NCBI RefSeq assembly: GCF_000364165.2
Contig: NZ_CP097810.1
Span: 1,986,130 to 2,050,129 of the forward strand
Reading direction: 5' to 3'
Source of the DNA: Clostridium sp. MD294
GTDB lineage: Bacteria > Bacillota > Clostridia > Lachnospirales > Anaerotignaceae
DNA: 64,000 nucleotides
Shown here one piece after another: positions 55,528-64,000 of the stretch. The notes beneath the pieces are model-generated. The model did no database searches. It saw nothing but the letters and a program-made list of their open reading frames with translations, and was not told the DNA's origin. Positions within the stretch are counted from its first letter, which is position 1. Each line of letters starts with the position of its first letter. Made by a program: the position numbers and the translations under genes.

Positions 55528-57609
55528 ATGAAAAATTATGCTGCAAATGAAGTTCGAGATATTGTGATATTGGGTCATAGTGGTTGTGGTAAAACTACAC
55601 TATCAGAAGCATTATTATACTACTCTGGTGCAACAAAAAGATTTGGAAAGGTATCAGAAGGAAATACTGTAAGTGACTATGACCCTGAAGAAATTCGTAG
55701 AAATGTTTCTATAAGTACATCTGTTTTACCTGTAGAATGGAAAGACACAAAAATCAATTTTTTAGATACCCCAGGTTATTTTGACTTTGTAGGAGAAGTT
55801 AAATTAGCAATGAGTGTTTCAGATACTGCTCTGATTGTTGTTTCAGCAAAATCAGGTTTAGAAGTTGGTACAGAAAAAGCATGGGAATATGCAGAAGAAA
55901 TTGGTATTCCTAAAATGATTTTTATTAATCAGATGGATGATGAAAGTGCAGATTTCCAAAATACAATTAATCAGTTAAGAGAAAAATATGGAAAAATTGT
56001 AGCACCTTTACAAGTACCTTTTAGAGATGCAAATGGAGTATTAGGTTTTATTAATGTGTTAAAAAGAGATGCTAGAATGCTAGATAATAATGGAAAATTG
56101 GTAAAATGTGATATTCCAGAGGATAAAGTAGAAGAGGTAGAAACACTACGTGCATGGGTTGTAGAAGTTGCAGCAGAAAGTGACGATGACTTACTTGAAA
56201 AGTTCTTTAATGATGAAGAGTTAACAATGGAAGAAATCTATTTAGGATTAAAAAAAGGCATTCGTAATCATTCTATTGCTCCTGTTATATTTGGTTCTGC
56301 TATGATGGGATATGGTATTAGACTTTTAATGAGTACAATAGTGAAATTTATGCCACCATCTATTGAATGTCGTCCATCTTTCATCTGTAAAGATTTGAAG
56401 AACGAAGGAGAGGGCATGAAAAGATATAACTCTGAAAAAGATCATCTTGCTTGTTTTGTATTTAAAACAATATCTGACCCTTATGTTGGTCGTTTAAATA
56501 TATTCCGTGTGCTTTCTGGTGTTATCAATACTACAAAAACAGTATATAACCCTGAAAAAGATACTTATGAAAAAGTAGCACATCTTTATGTAGTAAGAGG
56601 AAAAGAACAAATTGAAGTAGATGAATTGCAAGCAGGAGATATTGGTGCATTAGCAAAATTATCTAATACATCTACACAAGATACACTTTGTTCAAAATAT
56701 TTTCCTGTTGAATTAGAAAAAATTGATTTACCTAAACCAGGCCTTTCTATGTGTATTGCACCAAAAGGAAAAGGCGATGAAGATAAGATTTCTGCAGCTT
56801 TATCAAAAATATTAGAAGAAGACCCAACATTATCTTTAGAAATTAACAAAGAAACAAAACAAACAATTATATATGGACAAGGTGAACAACAGTTAGAAGT
56901 TGTTGTAAATAAATTAAAAACAAAATATAAAATTGATGTAGAATTAACAGATCCTATTATTCCTTATAGAGAAACAATTAAATCTAAGGTAAAAGTACAA
57001 GGTAAATATAAAAAACAATCTGGTGGTCATGGACAATATGGTGATGTTTGGATGGAATTCGAACCATCTGATGATCAATCTCAACCTTATATTTTTGAAG
57101 AAAAAATATTTGGTGGTTCTGTTCCAAAACAGTATTTTCCTGCAGTAGAAAAAGGATTACAGGAATGTGTAAATAATGGTGTGTTGGCTGGATATCCTGT
57201 TGTTGGTTTGAAAGCTACATTAGTAGATGGTTCTTATCATCCTGTAGACTCTTCAGAAATGGCATTTAAAATGGCAACTTCTGTTGCATTTAAAGATGGT
57301 CTTCCACAAGCAAAACCAACTATATTAGAACCTATAGCTCATGTAGAAGTAACAATACCAGAGAGATATATGGGTGATATTATGGGGGACATCAATAAAA
57401 GAAGAGGTCGTATATTAAGTATGAACCCTGAACATGAGAAAAAAGTAATTATTGCAGAAGTACCTCTGGCAGAAATGCACAAATATGCTACAGATTTACG
57501 TTCTATGACTCAGGGTAGAGGCTACTACGAATATTATTTTGAACGTTATGAAGAAGCTCCTATGGAAATGCAGAAAAAAATTATTGAACAAAAAGCAAAT
57601 CAAAAATAA
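55528..57609 (+). CDS. Elongation factor G-like GTPase (second EF-G type)
   Basis: A 693-aa five-domain GTPase. G1 is GHSGCGKTT rather than the GHIDAGKTT of canonical EF-G, G3 is DTPGYFDF, and G4 is NQMD in place of NKMD; domain IV carries the GGHGQYGDVWMEF block. This sequence type is the EF-G-like paralogue (often annotated FusA2-like) found beside a canonical EF-G in many Firmicutes; exact role unknown. ATG 55528 follows GAGGAGGT; the frame opens at 55456. Confidence 0.88.
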   Translation: MKNYAANEVRDIVILGHSGCGKTTLSEALLYYSGATKRFGKVSEGNTVSDYDPEEIRRNVSISTSVLPVEWKDTKINFLDTPGYFDFVGEVKLAMSVSDTALIVVSAKSGLEVGTEKAWEYAEEIGIPKMIFINQMDDESADFQNTINQLREKYGKIVAPLQVPFRDANGVLGFINVLKRDARMLDNNGKLVKCDIPEDKVEEVETLRAWVVEVAAESDDDLLEKFFNDEELTMEEIYLGLKKGIRNHSIAPVIFGSAMMGYGIRLLMSTIVKFMPPSIECRPSFICKDLKNEGEGMKRYNSEKDHLACFVFKTISDPYVGRLNIFRVLSGVINTTKTVYNPEKDTYEKVAHLYVVRGKEQIEVDELQAGDIGALAKLSNTSTQDTLCSKYFPVELEKIDLPKPGLSMCIAPKGKGDEDKISAALSKILEEDPTLSLEINKETKQTIIYGQGEQQLEVVVNKLKTKYKIDVELTDPIIPYRETIKSKVKVQGKYKKQSGGHGQYGDVWMEFEPSDDQSQPYIFEEKIFGGSVPKQYFPAVEKGLQECVNNGVLAGYPVVGLKATLVDGSYHPVDSSEMAFKMATSVAFKDGLPQAKPTILEPIAHVEVTIPERYMGDIMGDINKRRGRILSMNPEHEKKVIIAEVPLAEMHKYATDLRSMTQGRGYYEYYFERYEEAPMEMQKKIIEQKANQK

Positions 57610-57615
57610 TATATG

Positions 57616-57660
57616 AAAAAGCTGGCTTTTAGAAATATTCTTAAAAGCCAGCTTTTTTTG
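57616..57660 (+). terminator. Strong Rho-independent terminator
   Basis: A 16-bp stem AAAAAGCTGGCTTTTA/TAAAAGCCAGCTTTTT with T-run. Confidence 0.9.
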
Positions 57661-57766
57661 TAATTATATGGTATAATAATATAAATAAGTATAATTTGGT
57701 TATACTTATTTTGACAAACTATGTAAATTACAATAAAAGTAAGTATTACAGATAAGGGGAACATCT

Positions 57767-58471
57767 ATGGAGAAGAAAACGATATTAGCTGTTGATGATG
57801 AAATACATATTTTAGAACTATTAAAATATAATTTAGAAACAAATGGTTATTATGTTATTACAGTAGAAACCGGAGAAGAAGCCCTTGAATTATTGACAAA
57901 AGAAAAAATTGATGCTGTTTTATTAGATTTAATGTTGCCTAAAATAGATGGCTTAGAAGTATTGCGTCGTATTAGAAGTACTAAAGAAATTAAAAAAATT
58001 CCTGTTATTTTATTAACTGCAAAAAGTGATGAATTTGATAAAGTGCTGGGATTAGAAACAGGAGCAGATGACTATATTGCGAAACCATTTAGTGTTAGAG
58101 AATTACAAGCAAGAGTAAAGGCTGTTTTACGTCGTGTATCAGAAGAACAATATTCATTAACAGAAAAAAAATTAATTTCTACACATGGTCTTGAAATTGG
58201 TTTAGAAACGAAGACTGTAAAAAAACATGGTGTTCCTATTGAAATGTCTTTAAAAGAATTTGAACTTTTAAAATTTTTAGCAGAAAATCCTGGAAAGGTT
58301 TATTCAAGAGATGTACTTTTAGAAAAAATATGGAGTTATGAATATATTGGTGAAACAAGGACTGTAGATGTACATATCAGACATATTAGAAAGAAAATAG
58401 AAGAAGATGATAGCACTCCTATATTTATAAAAACGGTGCGTGGTTTTGGATATAAATTTAGGGAGGACTAA
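57767..58471 (+). CDS. OmpR/PhoB-family response regulator
   Basis: A 234-aa two-component regulator. Receiver domain with Asp10-Asp11, phospho-acceptor Asp54 (LLDLMLP), a LTAKSDE switch residue and AKPF lysine; winged-helix DNA-binding C-terminus (VYSRDVLLEKIW; RTVDVHIRHIRKKIE). PhoP/PhoB-like; the histidine kinase at 60303 is the likely partner, but the two are separated by 1.8 kb of inserted DNA. AGGGGAAC site; a possible -35 TTGACA lies at 57711-57716. Confidence 0.92.
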   Translation: MEKKTILAVDDEIHILELLKYNLETNGYYVITVETGEEALELLTKEKIDAVLLDLMLPKIDGLEVLRRIRSTKEIKKIPVILLTAKSDEFDKVLGLETGADDYIAKPFSVRELQARVKAVLRRVSEEQYSLTEKKLISTHGLEIGLETKTVKKHGVPIEMSLKEFELLKFLAENPGKVYSRDVLLEKIWSYEYIGETRTVDVHIRHIRKKIEEDDSTPIFIKTVRGFGYKFRED

Positions 58472-58472
58472 A

Positions 58473-58520
58473 CATAATATACAGAAAAACTAAGTATTTT
58501 CAAGTTTTCTGTATATTATG
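58473..58520. terminator. Strong hairpin after the response regulator
   Basis: A 16-17-bp stem CATAATATACAGAAAA with its complement, starting one base after the stop codon. The T-run is weak; it may be a terminator or part of the integration site of the neighbouring integrase. Confidence 0.6.
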
Positions 58521-58568
58521 TTACTAATTTGTTATCAATTTATATTACTTTTAGTAGTGTTACTAATT
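58519..58568. repeat. Direct repeat TGTTACTAATT (two copies)
   Basis: Copies at 58519-58529 and 58558-58568, at the 3' end of the integrase. They could be integrase-binding or attachment sequences; no third copy was found on the other side of the insert. Confidence 0.4.
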
Positions 58569-59561
58569 AAGCAATTCTATAGCATTTTTTAACTCTTGCA
58601 ATGTTTTATGTGTATAAACTCGTTCTCCTGTGTCATTTGATTTATGTCCTATTATTCTATCAATACAAACTTTATTCGCTCCTGCACTATCAAGTCTTGA
58701 ACGAAAAGTATGTCGACATTCGTGTGGTATGTGGTTCATATTCAATGTAGACATTAAATCAGACCAAATAATCCTATAAAAAGAAGAACTCCATTTTTTA
58801 CCATTATACTCAAAAAGATAGCCATTTTTAGAACACTCCACTCTATTTTGTACTATACTTTTTATTTTAGAATGAATAGGTACAACACGATTTTTACCTG
58901 CTTTTGTTTTTACACCACCTATCATTATATCAGTATCTAAGTCCACATTTTCTACTTTTAAGTTTATCATTTCTGAAAAGCGAAATCCAGTATAAAGGAA
59001 AAATAATACAGTATCCATATACTTTATATTTTGATTTTGCCATATTTGAGCGATTTCCTCTTCTGTAAATACTTTTCGATTAGTTTCTGGTGTAGGTGCT
59101 ATTGTAAGTAAGTCAGAATAACGTTTTGAAATAATATCTAATTCCAGAGCAAATCGGTCAAGATGTACCCAAAGATTTTTAATATTAGATTGAGTATAAT
59201 GGCTTAAATTACAACTGTCAATACAGTCTTGCATTTCATAGGCTCTAATTTGTCTATAAGGAGTATTAGCTAAACTTTTACAAAAATTATAGGACGCTTT
59301 TAAAGAACCTTGATTTGATTTACCAAGTTTTACAGCTCTTTTTTGTAACCACAATTCATAAAGCTGTTGTAATGTAACTTTGCTTGTTTCAATATCCCAA
59401 GGATTATTATTATATTGAGCAAGCAATATCATTGCTTCTGCTTTTGTAGCAGCATAACCTATTACTTTTTGTTGTCCTGATTGCCCTTCTTTTACAATAA
59501 AAGGGCGGCGACGTTTTCCTGATAGTTTTGTAATGGTACCATAACGATTAGGGTTTTTCAT
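58563..59561 (-). CDS. Tyrosine recombinase/phage-type integrase
   Basis: A 332-aa integrase with all catalytic residues: Arg194 (TGFRFSE), Lys218/220, His280 and Arg283 (HECRH), His306 (GHKSND) and Tyr316 (VYTH). The N-terminal part has the AP2-like and SAM-like core-binding domains of phage and ICE integrases. It lies between the two genes of a two-component system with gene fragments behind it, so it is probably the survivor of a larger element that has been lost. Confidence 0.9.
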   Translation of the reverse strand: MKNPNRYGTITKLSGKRRRPFIVKEGQSGQQKVIGYAATKAEAMILLAQYNNNPWDIETSKVTLQQLYELWLQKRAVKLGKSNQGSLKASYNFCKSLANTPYRQIRAYEMQDCIDSCNLSHYTQSNIKNLWVHLDRFALELDIISKRYSDLLTIAPTPETNRKVFTEEEIAQIWQNQNIKYMDTVLFFLYTGFRFSEMINLKVENVDLDTDIMIGGVKTKAGKNRVVPIHSKIKSIVQNRVECSKNGYLFEYNGKKWSSSFYRIIWSDLMSTLNMNHIPHECRHTFRSRLDSAGANKVCIDRIIGHKSNDTGERVYTHKTLQELKNAIELLN

Positions 59562-59615
59562 AAGAAAATCTCTCCATTTAGTAAATTTGTTTAGTTATCT
59601 TACTGCATATTCATT

Positions 59616-59741
59616 TTATAGATAATCTTCAAAATCAGTAAAATCACTTTTTAATAAAATACGTTTTACATCTTTATGACTATCATTTGCAGTTTTAAGA
59701 AAATCTAAAGCTATTTTGACTTTAGCACGATTAATGTAATT
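59616..59741 (-). pseudogene. Decayed gene fragment
   Basis: A 41-codon open stretch with no start codon, ending DFTDFEDYL and a stop; the FxDFED ending resembles the C-terminus of PIN-domain toxins. It is weak evidence for a remnant of the lost element. Confidence 0.35.
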
Positions 59742-59794
59742 TTACAATACTTATTTTAGTTTCCACAATTTCTTATTTTCTGACTAACATAATA

Positions 59795-59977
59795 TTATAC
59801 TGTATCTGGAATATCAATGAATTCTATTGTTTTATCAAAGTTTTTCTTGATAACTTTTTTGATTTTATCAAGTGTTACATAAAAGAGTTTATGTCTATGA
59901 TTTACTATATTTACTTTTTTATCTTCAAAGGCTTTATGAAGTGTTGTTTCAAGGGAAGGAACATCATCTGAAAATAT
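59795..59977 (-). pseudogene. C-terminal fragment of a DUF4041/T5orf172-type phage protein
   Basis: The stretch DDVPSLETTLHKAFEDKKVN (about 20 residues) and the following KLFYVTL and IEFIDIPDT match the C-terminus of GIY-YIG-like T5orf172 / DUF4041 proteins of phages. The frame continues upstream to 60070, but that part is unrelated hydrophobic sequence. No ribosome site at 59977. A truncated remnant. Confidence 0.55.
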
Positions 59978-60176
59978 CATTGATAGTACAAAAACACTTT
60001 CTATTATAGTAACGACTACAGATGGTAGTGGTAAGGCTAATAGTACACAAACTGATTGATAAAGATACATTACTAAGGTAACAAAAAAGGCAAGTTAATG
60101 TTTAATAGATGTTATGTTGAGGATATTTGTTGTAAATGATAGAATGGGAGTGTATGATAAATAAAAAACTTTTTTG

Positions 60177-60290
60177 TTATGAATTTATTATTTTTACTAA
60201 GTAGTTTTTATAAGATTTTATATAATCTTCATATGTAAAAAATCTTGCAAAATCAAGGATTATGAGGTTTTTAAAAATAGCAAAAAATAA
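60177..60290 (-). pseudogene. Possible gene fragment before the histidine kinase
   Basis: An open minus-strand stretch ending in a plausible protein tail (LIILDFARFFTYEDYIKSYK), directly before the kinase start. The frame continues beyond as antisense of the kinase. A possible third remnant; no family recognised. Confidence 0.3.
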
Positions 60291-60302
60291 GGAGGGATAA
60301 GT

Positions 60303-62063
60303 ATGCAAAGAAAAGTATTTTGTTCTTATATATTTGTAATATGTTTTATTGTTGGTTTGATTGGTTTTTATTCTATTAAAATTAGTTATGACTATTATAT
60401 ACAAGAATTTCAAAGTCATATTTTAAAAGAAGGAAATATAATTTCTAAGCACTTAAATGTAATTTATAGTACTAAAAATTTTATGGAATTAAATAATTTT
60501 ATAAAACAAACAGCAAATGATTTAGATGTAGATATTACTATGATTGATAAAAATGGAAATATCATTAGCACTTCTGAAACAAATTTACATAATGTAAACC
60601 TAAAAAATATGCCAGAAGTACAAGGAGCATTAAGAGGAGAAATCTTAAAAATTATTAGAAAAAATGAAGTATATAATAAAAATTATTTTTATATAGCTAT
60701 ACCTACTACATTGAATTCAGAAAGAATAGTATTACGTTTTTGTGTACCTTTATTGAAGTTAAATGAATTAATGACAAATATGATAATTAATGTTACTGTT
60801 AGTACTATTTTTGCTTTTATTTGTGCATACTATTTGTCTAAAAAGATATCTGAACCATTAGATACTTTAATAAATACAGCTATGAAAGTTTCTCAAGGAA
60901 AGTATAATAAAAATATATCTGTAACTATAAATGACCAAATTGGTTTTTTAACAGAAACATTTAATATGATGAGTATAAAATTAAATACTACTATAAACGC
61001 TTTAGAAACAGAAAATAAGAAAATGGAAGCTATTGTAAATAGTATGATAAATGGCGTAATTGCTATAGATAAAAAAAATAAAATATTAATGATAAATTCT
61101 CAATGCTACGAATTATTTGATATTAAAAATACATATTGTAAAGGATTAGATTTTTATGAAATTTGTGATAATAAAGATATACAAATGTTATTAGAAACGT
61201 CTATTTCAGAAAAAAGAAATATTGTAGAAATTGTAATATTAAAATCTAATTTTAATGGAGATAAAATATTACGTATATATATTAATCCTATTTTTACTAC
61301 TAAAAATCAGAACAATAGTTTAGGAACATTACTTGTTTTTCAAGACGTAACTCAAATTAAAAAATTAGAAGAAATGCGAAGTAATTTTATATCAAATGTA
61401 ACACATGAATTAAAAACACCTTTAACGTCTATTATGGGATTTACAGATACATTACGTTCAGGAGCTATTAACAATCAAGATATGGCAATACATTTTTTAG
61501 AAATTATTGACATTGAAACGCATAGACTATATCGTTTAATACAAGATATATTATCATTATCTGAGATTGAAACAAGAAAAGAAGATACTAATATGCAATA
61601 TGAGTCTATTGAAAAAATATTAACTTATGTAGAGGGGCTTTTACGTCCTCAAGCAGAAGAAAAAGGATTAAAATTAACTATAGAATGTGAAGCAATGCCT
61701 TTTTATTTTTGTAATAAAGATAAAATTTCTCAAATGTTTATTAACTTAATTGAAAATGCAATTAAATATACAGAAAAAGGAAGTGTAATGGTTTTTTGCA
61801 AATTTCAGGGAGAGTATTTTGTATTACAAGTAAAAGATACTGGCATAGGCATTGCAGAAGAAAGTATTGATCGTATTTTTGAGCGATTTTATAGAGTTGA
61901 TAAAAGTCGTTCTCGAAAGGCTGGTGGTACAGGCTTAGGATTATCTATTGTAAAGCATATTATGATGCTTTATAATGGAAAAGTAAAAGTAGAAAGTAAA
62001 GAAGGAGAAGGTACTACATTTACTATTTCAATGCCATATGAAAGAGAAACAAAAAATAAATAG
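60303..62063 (+). CDS. PhoR-type sensor histidine kinase
   Basis: A 586-aa membrane kinase. Two transmembrane helices (about 8-27 and 158-180) flank an outside sensor domain; HAMP (about 180-235), PAS (about 243-355), HisKA with His368 in THELKTPL, and a HATPase domain (NLIENAIKY, DTGIGIAEE, GGTGLGLSIV). It is the natural partner of the response regulator at 57767. AAGGAGGG site; no clear promoter in the inserted DNA upstream, so how it is now expressed is unclear. Confidence 0.92.
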   Translation: MQRKVFCSYIFVICFIVGLIGFYSIKISYDYYIQEFQSHILKEGNIISKHLNVIYSTKNFMELNNFIKQTANDLDVDITMIDKNGNIISTSETNLHNVNLKNMPEVQGALRGEILKIIRKNEVYNKNYFYIAIPTTLNSERIVLRFCVPLLKLNELMTNMIINVTVSTIFAFICAYYLSKKISEPLDTLINTAMKVSQGKYNKNISVTINDQIGFLTETFNMMSIKLNTTINALETENKKMEAIVNSMINGVIAIDKKNKILMINSQCYELFDIKNTYCKGLDFYEICDNKDIQMLLETSISEKRNIVEIVILKSNFNGDKILRIYINPIFTTKNQNNSLGTLLVFQDVTQIKKLEEMRSNFISNVTHELKTPLTSIMGFTDTLRSGAINNQDMAIHFLEIIDIETHRLYRLIQDILSLSEIETRKEDTNMQYESIEKILTYVEGLLRPQAEEKGLKLTIECEAMPFYFCNKDKISQMFINLIENAIKYTEKGSVMVFCKFQGEYFVLQVKDTGIGIAEESIDRIFERFYRVDKSRSRKAGGTGLGLSIVKHIMMLYNGKVKVESKEGEGTTFTISMPYERETKNK

Positions 62064-62092
62064 TACTTTCTTCAAATTGAAAGAAAGTACTA
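62061..62092. terminator. Hairpin between convergent genes
   Basis: A 12-bp stem TAGTACTTTCTT/AAGAAAGTACTA directly after the kinase stop; the T-run is weak. Confidence 0.5.
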
Positions 62093-62116
62093 ACTAATTT
62101 CATTAAAAACAATTGA

Positions 62117-63481
62117 TTATTTTTGTTTTAGTCGTTTTTTTCTTTTTATTCGTTTTTTATTACGCCATAATATAAAATGATAGGTAATAAATATTATTAA
62201 AAAGGATAAAATACTACAAATTATGGCAAAAATCAATATATTAAATATAGAATTAAAATATAGATTTTTGTTATTACTTATTTTTTTATCATTTTGTAAA
62301 GATGCTAATGCTACGTTTTCTTCCAAAATAACAGAATGGTCTGCTAATAGTTCTACTGTTTTAATAGGTATATTCTCATAATAAAATGTAACAGTAGCAA
62401 TAGTATCATTCTTATTGATAGGAACAACTAAATTTTCAGGACAATCTATTATTTTTTTGATTTTATTGATGTCAAAATCAATAGGAACGGTTTCATAAAT
62501 ATCTTCAGTAGGTTTGGCTAATATAGAAGATATTTTTACTGTTTTATCATTTTCTTTTACAACAGGTATTGCCTGAGAAATTTCATTTATAGAAGAAAGC
62601 TTTACTGTTTTATAATGAGAAAAACCATAATCAAACAATTTAATAGTATCCTCATAGTGTTGTACTCCTTTGCATTGAAATACAACAGCAATTAATTCTG
62701 TATTATCTCTTTTAGCATAAGTAACCAGTGTATTCTGTGCTTCGTTTGTAAACCCTGTTTTTCCACCTTCACAACCTTCGTAAACATAAATAGAAGGCGG
62801 CTTTATCATTTGATGTTGACCATAAAGATATCTTGTTTCATTTTGTTTATTAGTAGGGGGAATTTCATAATAAATTGTTTTAATTATTTTTCTAAATTCT
62901 TGAAATTTTAGTGCTTCTTTTGCAATAAGTGCCATATCGTATGCAGTAGTATAGTGGTTTTCGTCATGAAGTCCATGAGGATTTACAAAATTTGTATTCT
63001 TACAACCTAATTCTTTCGCCCTTGTTGTCATATGTTCTGCAAATTTCTCTACTGAAGCATCAATTTGTTCTGCGATACCTAGTGCAGCTTCATTGGCAGA
63101 ACGTAGAAGTAGAGCATAGATAGCTTGTTCCATAGTAATTTGTTCTTCTTCTTGTAATGCGATATGACTACTACCAGGTTCTATACCATATATAGCATTG
63201 TGTGAAAAGGTAATTATTTCATTCATTTTATTAGCTTCAAAAGCTAAAAGTGCTGTCATTATTTTTGTAATACTAGCAGGATATTCTCTTTTATTGCTAT
63301 TTTTTTCAAATAGTATTTCTCCAGTGGTAGCATCTATTAATATCGCTGCGTCAGCATTAATTTCTAGATCATTTTTTATAGCATGATATTGCACTATTTC
63401 ATTAGACTTTGACCATGTTGTAAAAGTAAAATTTAATAAAATTAATATTATATAAAAAATCAATAAAATATTTTTTTTCAT
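62117..63481 (-). CDS. D-alanyl-D-alanine carboxypeptidase (PBP5/DacF-like)
   Basis: A 454-aa exported penicillin-binding protein that trims the terminal D-Ala of peptidoglycan peptides. Signal peptide about 1-24; active-site motifs Ser70-x-x-Lys73 (SITK), Ser128-Ala-Asn130 and Lys241-Thr-Gly (KTG); a PBP5-type beta domain and a C-terminal transmembrane helix (about 410-435) with a basic tail. DacF and DacB homologues act in spore cortex formation, but a vegetative role is as likely. AGGAGT site. Confidence 0.92.
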   Translation of the reverse strand: MKKNILLIFYIILILLNFTFTTWSKSNEIVQYHAIKNDLEINADAAILIDATTGEILFEKNSNKREYPASITKIMTALLAFEANKMNEIITFSHNAIYGIEPGSSHIALQEEEQITMEQAIYALLLRSANEAALGIAEQIDASVEKFAEHMTTRAKELGCKNTNFVNPHGLHDENHYTTAYDMALIAKEALKFQEFRKIIKTIYYEIPPTNKQNETRYLYGQHQMIKPPSIYVYEGCEGGKTGFTNEAQNTLVTYAKRDNTELIAVVFQCKGVQHYEDTIKLFDYGFSHYKTVKLSSINEISQAIPVVKENDKTVKISSILAKPTEDIYETVPIDFDINKIKKIIDCPENLVVPINKNDTIATVTFYYENIPIKTVELLADHSVILEENVALASLQNDKKISNNKNLYFNSIFNILIFAIICSILSFLIIFITYHFILWRNKKRIKRKKRLKQK

Positions 63482-63586
63482 TATATACTCCTTTATAAAA
63501 ATATGTGATACAATAATATCAATTATAATAAATAGAGATGTAATTTAAAGCAATTTTCTTTATTTATTTTCAAGGAAGGAAAAAAT

Positions 63587-64000
63587 ATGAGCAAAATAAA
63601 AAAAGAAGTAGATAATAGGTGGCTAATTTTCCTATTATTATTCATTATAACCATTTGTGGTATATCTTATAGCAAAATACGCAAAAAAAATTTATTGAAT
63701 TTTGGTACAGAAAGGAAATTTGTATCTGTATCTTCACAATCTTCTTTAGATGTACTAGAAGGTATAACAGTTGAAATAGAAGGAGAAATAAAATATCCTG
63801 GCATATATAATATTACAGAAGGATATACTTTAAAAGATGTGGTCGAAAAAGCAGGAGGAGTAACAGAATATGCTAATGCTATTTCATTAGATTGGAATGT
63901 ATTTGATGGACAAAAAATTGTAATACCTAAAAAAAATGAAAATTTTATAATAGAATATAGTACTTTATTTTTAGAGCAAAAAGAGAAACAAGTACAAAAT
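63587..64000 (+). CDS. ComEA-like SLBB-domain protein (partial)
   Basis: The first 138 codons; the gene runs off the window. A transmembrane helix (about 13-29), then an SLBB domain (VEIEGEIKYPGIYNI; TLKDVVEKAGGVTEYA). This is the start of ComEA, the membrane DNA receptor of competence, whose helix-hairpin-helix part would follow; an SLBB protein for polysaccharide export cannot be excluded. AAGGAAGG site before ATG 63587. Confidence 0.75.
   Translation, partial: MSKIKKEVDNRWLIFLLLFIITICGISYSKIRKKNLLNFGTERKFVSVSSQSSLDVLEGITVEIEGEIKYPGIYNITEGYTLKDVVEKAGGVTEYANAISLDWNVFDGQKIVIPKKNENFIIEYSTLFLEQKEKQVQN

Noticed and set aside
59978..60070. Upstream part of the 91-aa minus frame
   Set aside because: Unrelated hydrophobic sequence joined to the DUF4041-like tail; the real gene start has been lost.
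58473..60302. Calling an intact prophage or ICE between regulator and kinase
   Set aside because: Only an integrase and gene fragments are present; no matching attachment repeat was found on the kinase side.

Overview
The window is AT-rich DNA of a Gram-positive, probably spore-forming anaerobe of the Clostridia; the protein families fit best with Lachnospirales and relatives. This rests on the low GC, AGGAGG-type ribosome sites, TTGaca/TATAAT promoters, CIRCE-controlled groESL, ZTP and FMN riboswitches, meso-diaminopimelate dehydrogenase, YerC-PcrA-LigA gene order, PrsW, and a PdaB-type sporulation deacetylase. No species is claimed.

Layout. 0-5 kb: an FtsW/RodA-type glycosyltransferase with its penicillin-binding protein, PrsW, a Nudix hydrolase, a small acidic membrane protein and a DUF4291 protein. 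5.4-9.8 kb (minus): topoisomerase IV-like parE-parC and tRNA-Ser(CGA). 10-17 kb: a zinc-ribbon protein, small conserved proteins, YigZ, YebC, an HNH nuclease/methyltransferase pair, and a protein with a paralogue at 40.7 kb. 17-24 kb: a small siroheme/4Fe-4S reductase, an MtnA-class II aldolase fusion, an ABC-F ATPase, malic enzyme and a CorC/HlyC protein.

24.1-38.9 kb holds the most striking structure. A pdaB-like deacetylase gene is cut inside its first catalytic motif. Its 5' part lies at 24146-24349 and its 3' part at 38330-38920. Removing the 13,983 bp between the shared TGGG sequences restores the reading frame exactly. A large serine recombinase starts 31 bp inside the left end, and the two inner ends form one 44-bp imperfect palindrome (attP-like). 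This resembles the skin-type elements that are excised from sporulation genes during spore formation. Unusually, it encloses housekeeping genes (yerC, pcrA, ligA) as well as a hemerythrin/response-regulator protein, an FMN-riboswitch-controlled MATE transporter and a SMI1/KNR4 protein next to the right end.

39-64 kb: gamma-glutamyltransferase, the membrane-anchored paralogue, a radical SAM protein, a small Cys-rich membrane protein, ddh (minus), groES-groEL, tRNA-Thr(CGU), a HAD phosphatase, RarA/MgsA, a DUF1275 protein, a MATE transporter, a ZTP riboswitch before a formate/nitrite-type channel, a C39 peptidase, a lipoprotein, an SLH-deacetylase (minus), an amidase, an EF-G-like GTPase, and a PhoP/PhoR-type pair. 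The response regulator and kinase of that pair are separated by a tyrosine integrase and decayed gene fragments. A D,D-carboxypeptidase (minus) and the start of a ComEA-like SLBB protein end the window.

All calls were made by reading; no database search was run. Start codons were chosen by visible ribosome sites, so several genes are shorter than their longest open frame.
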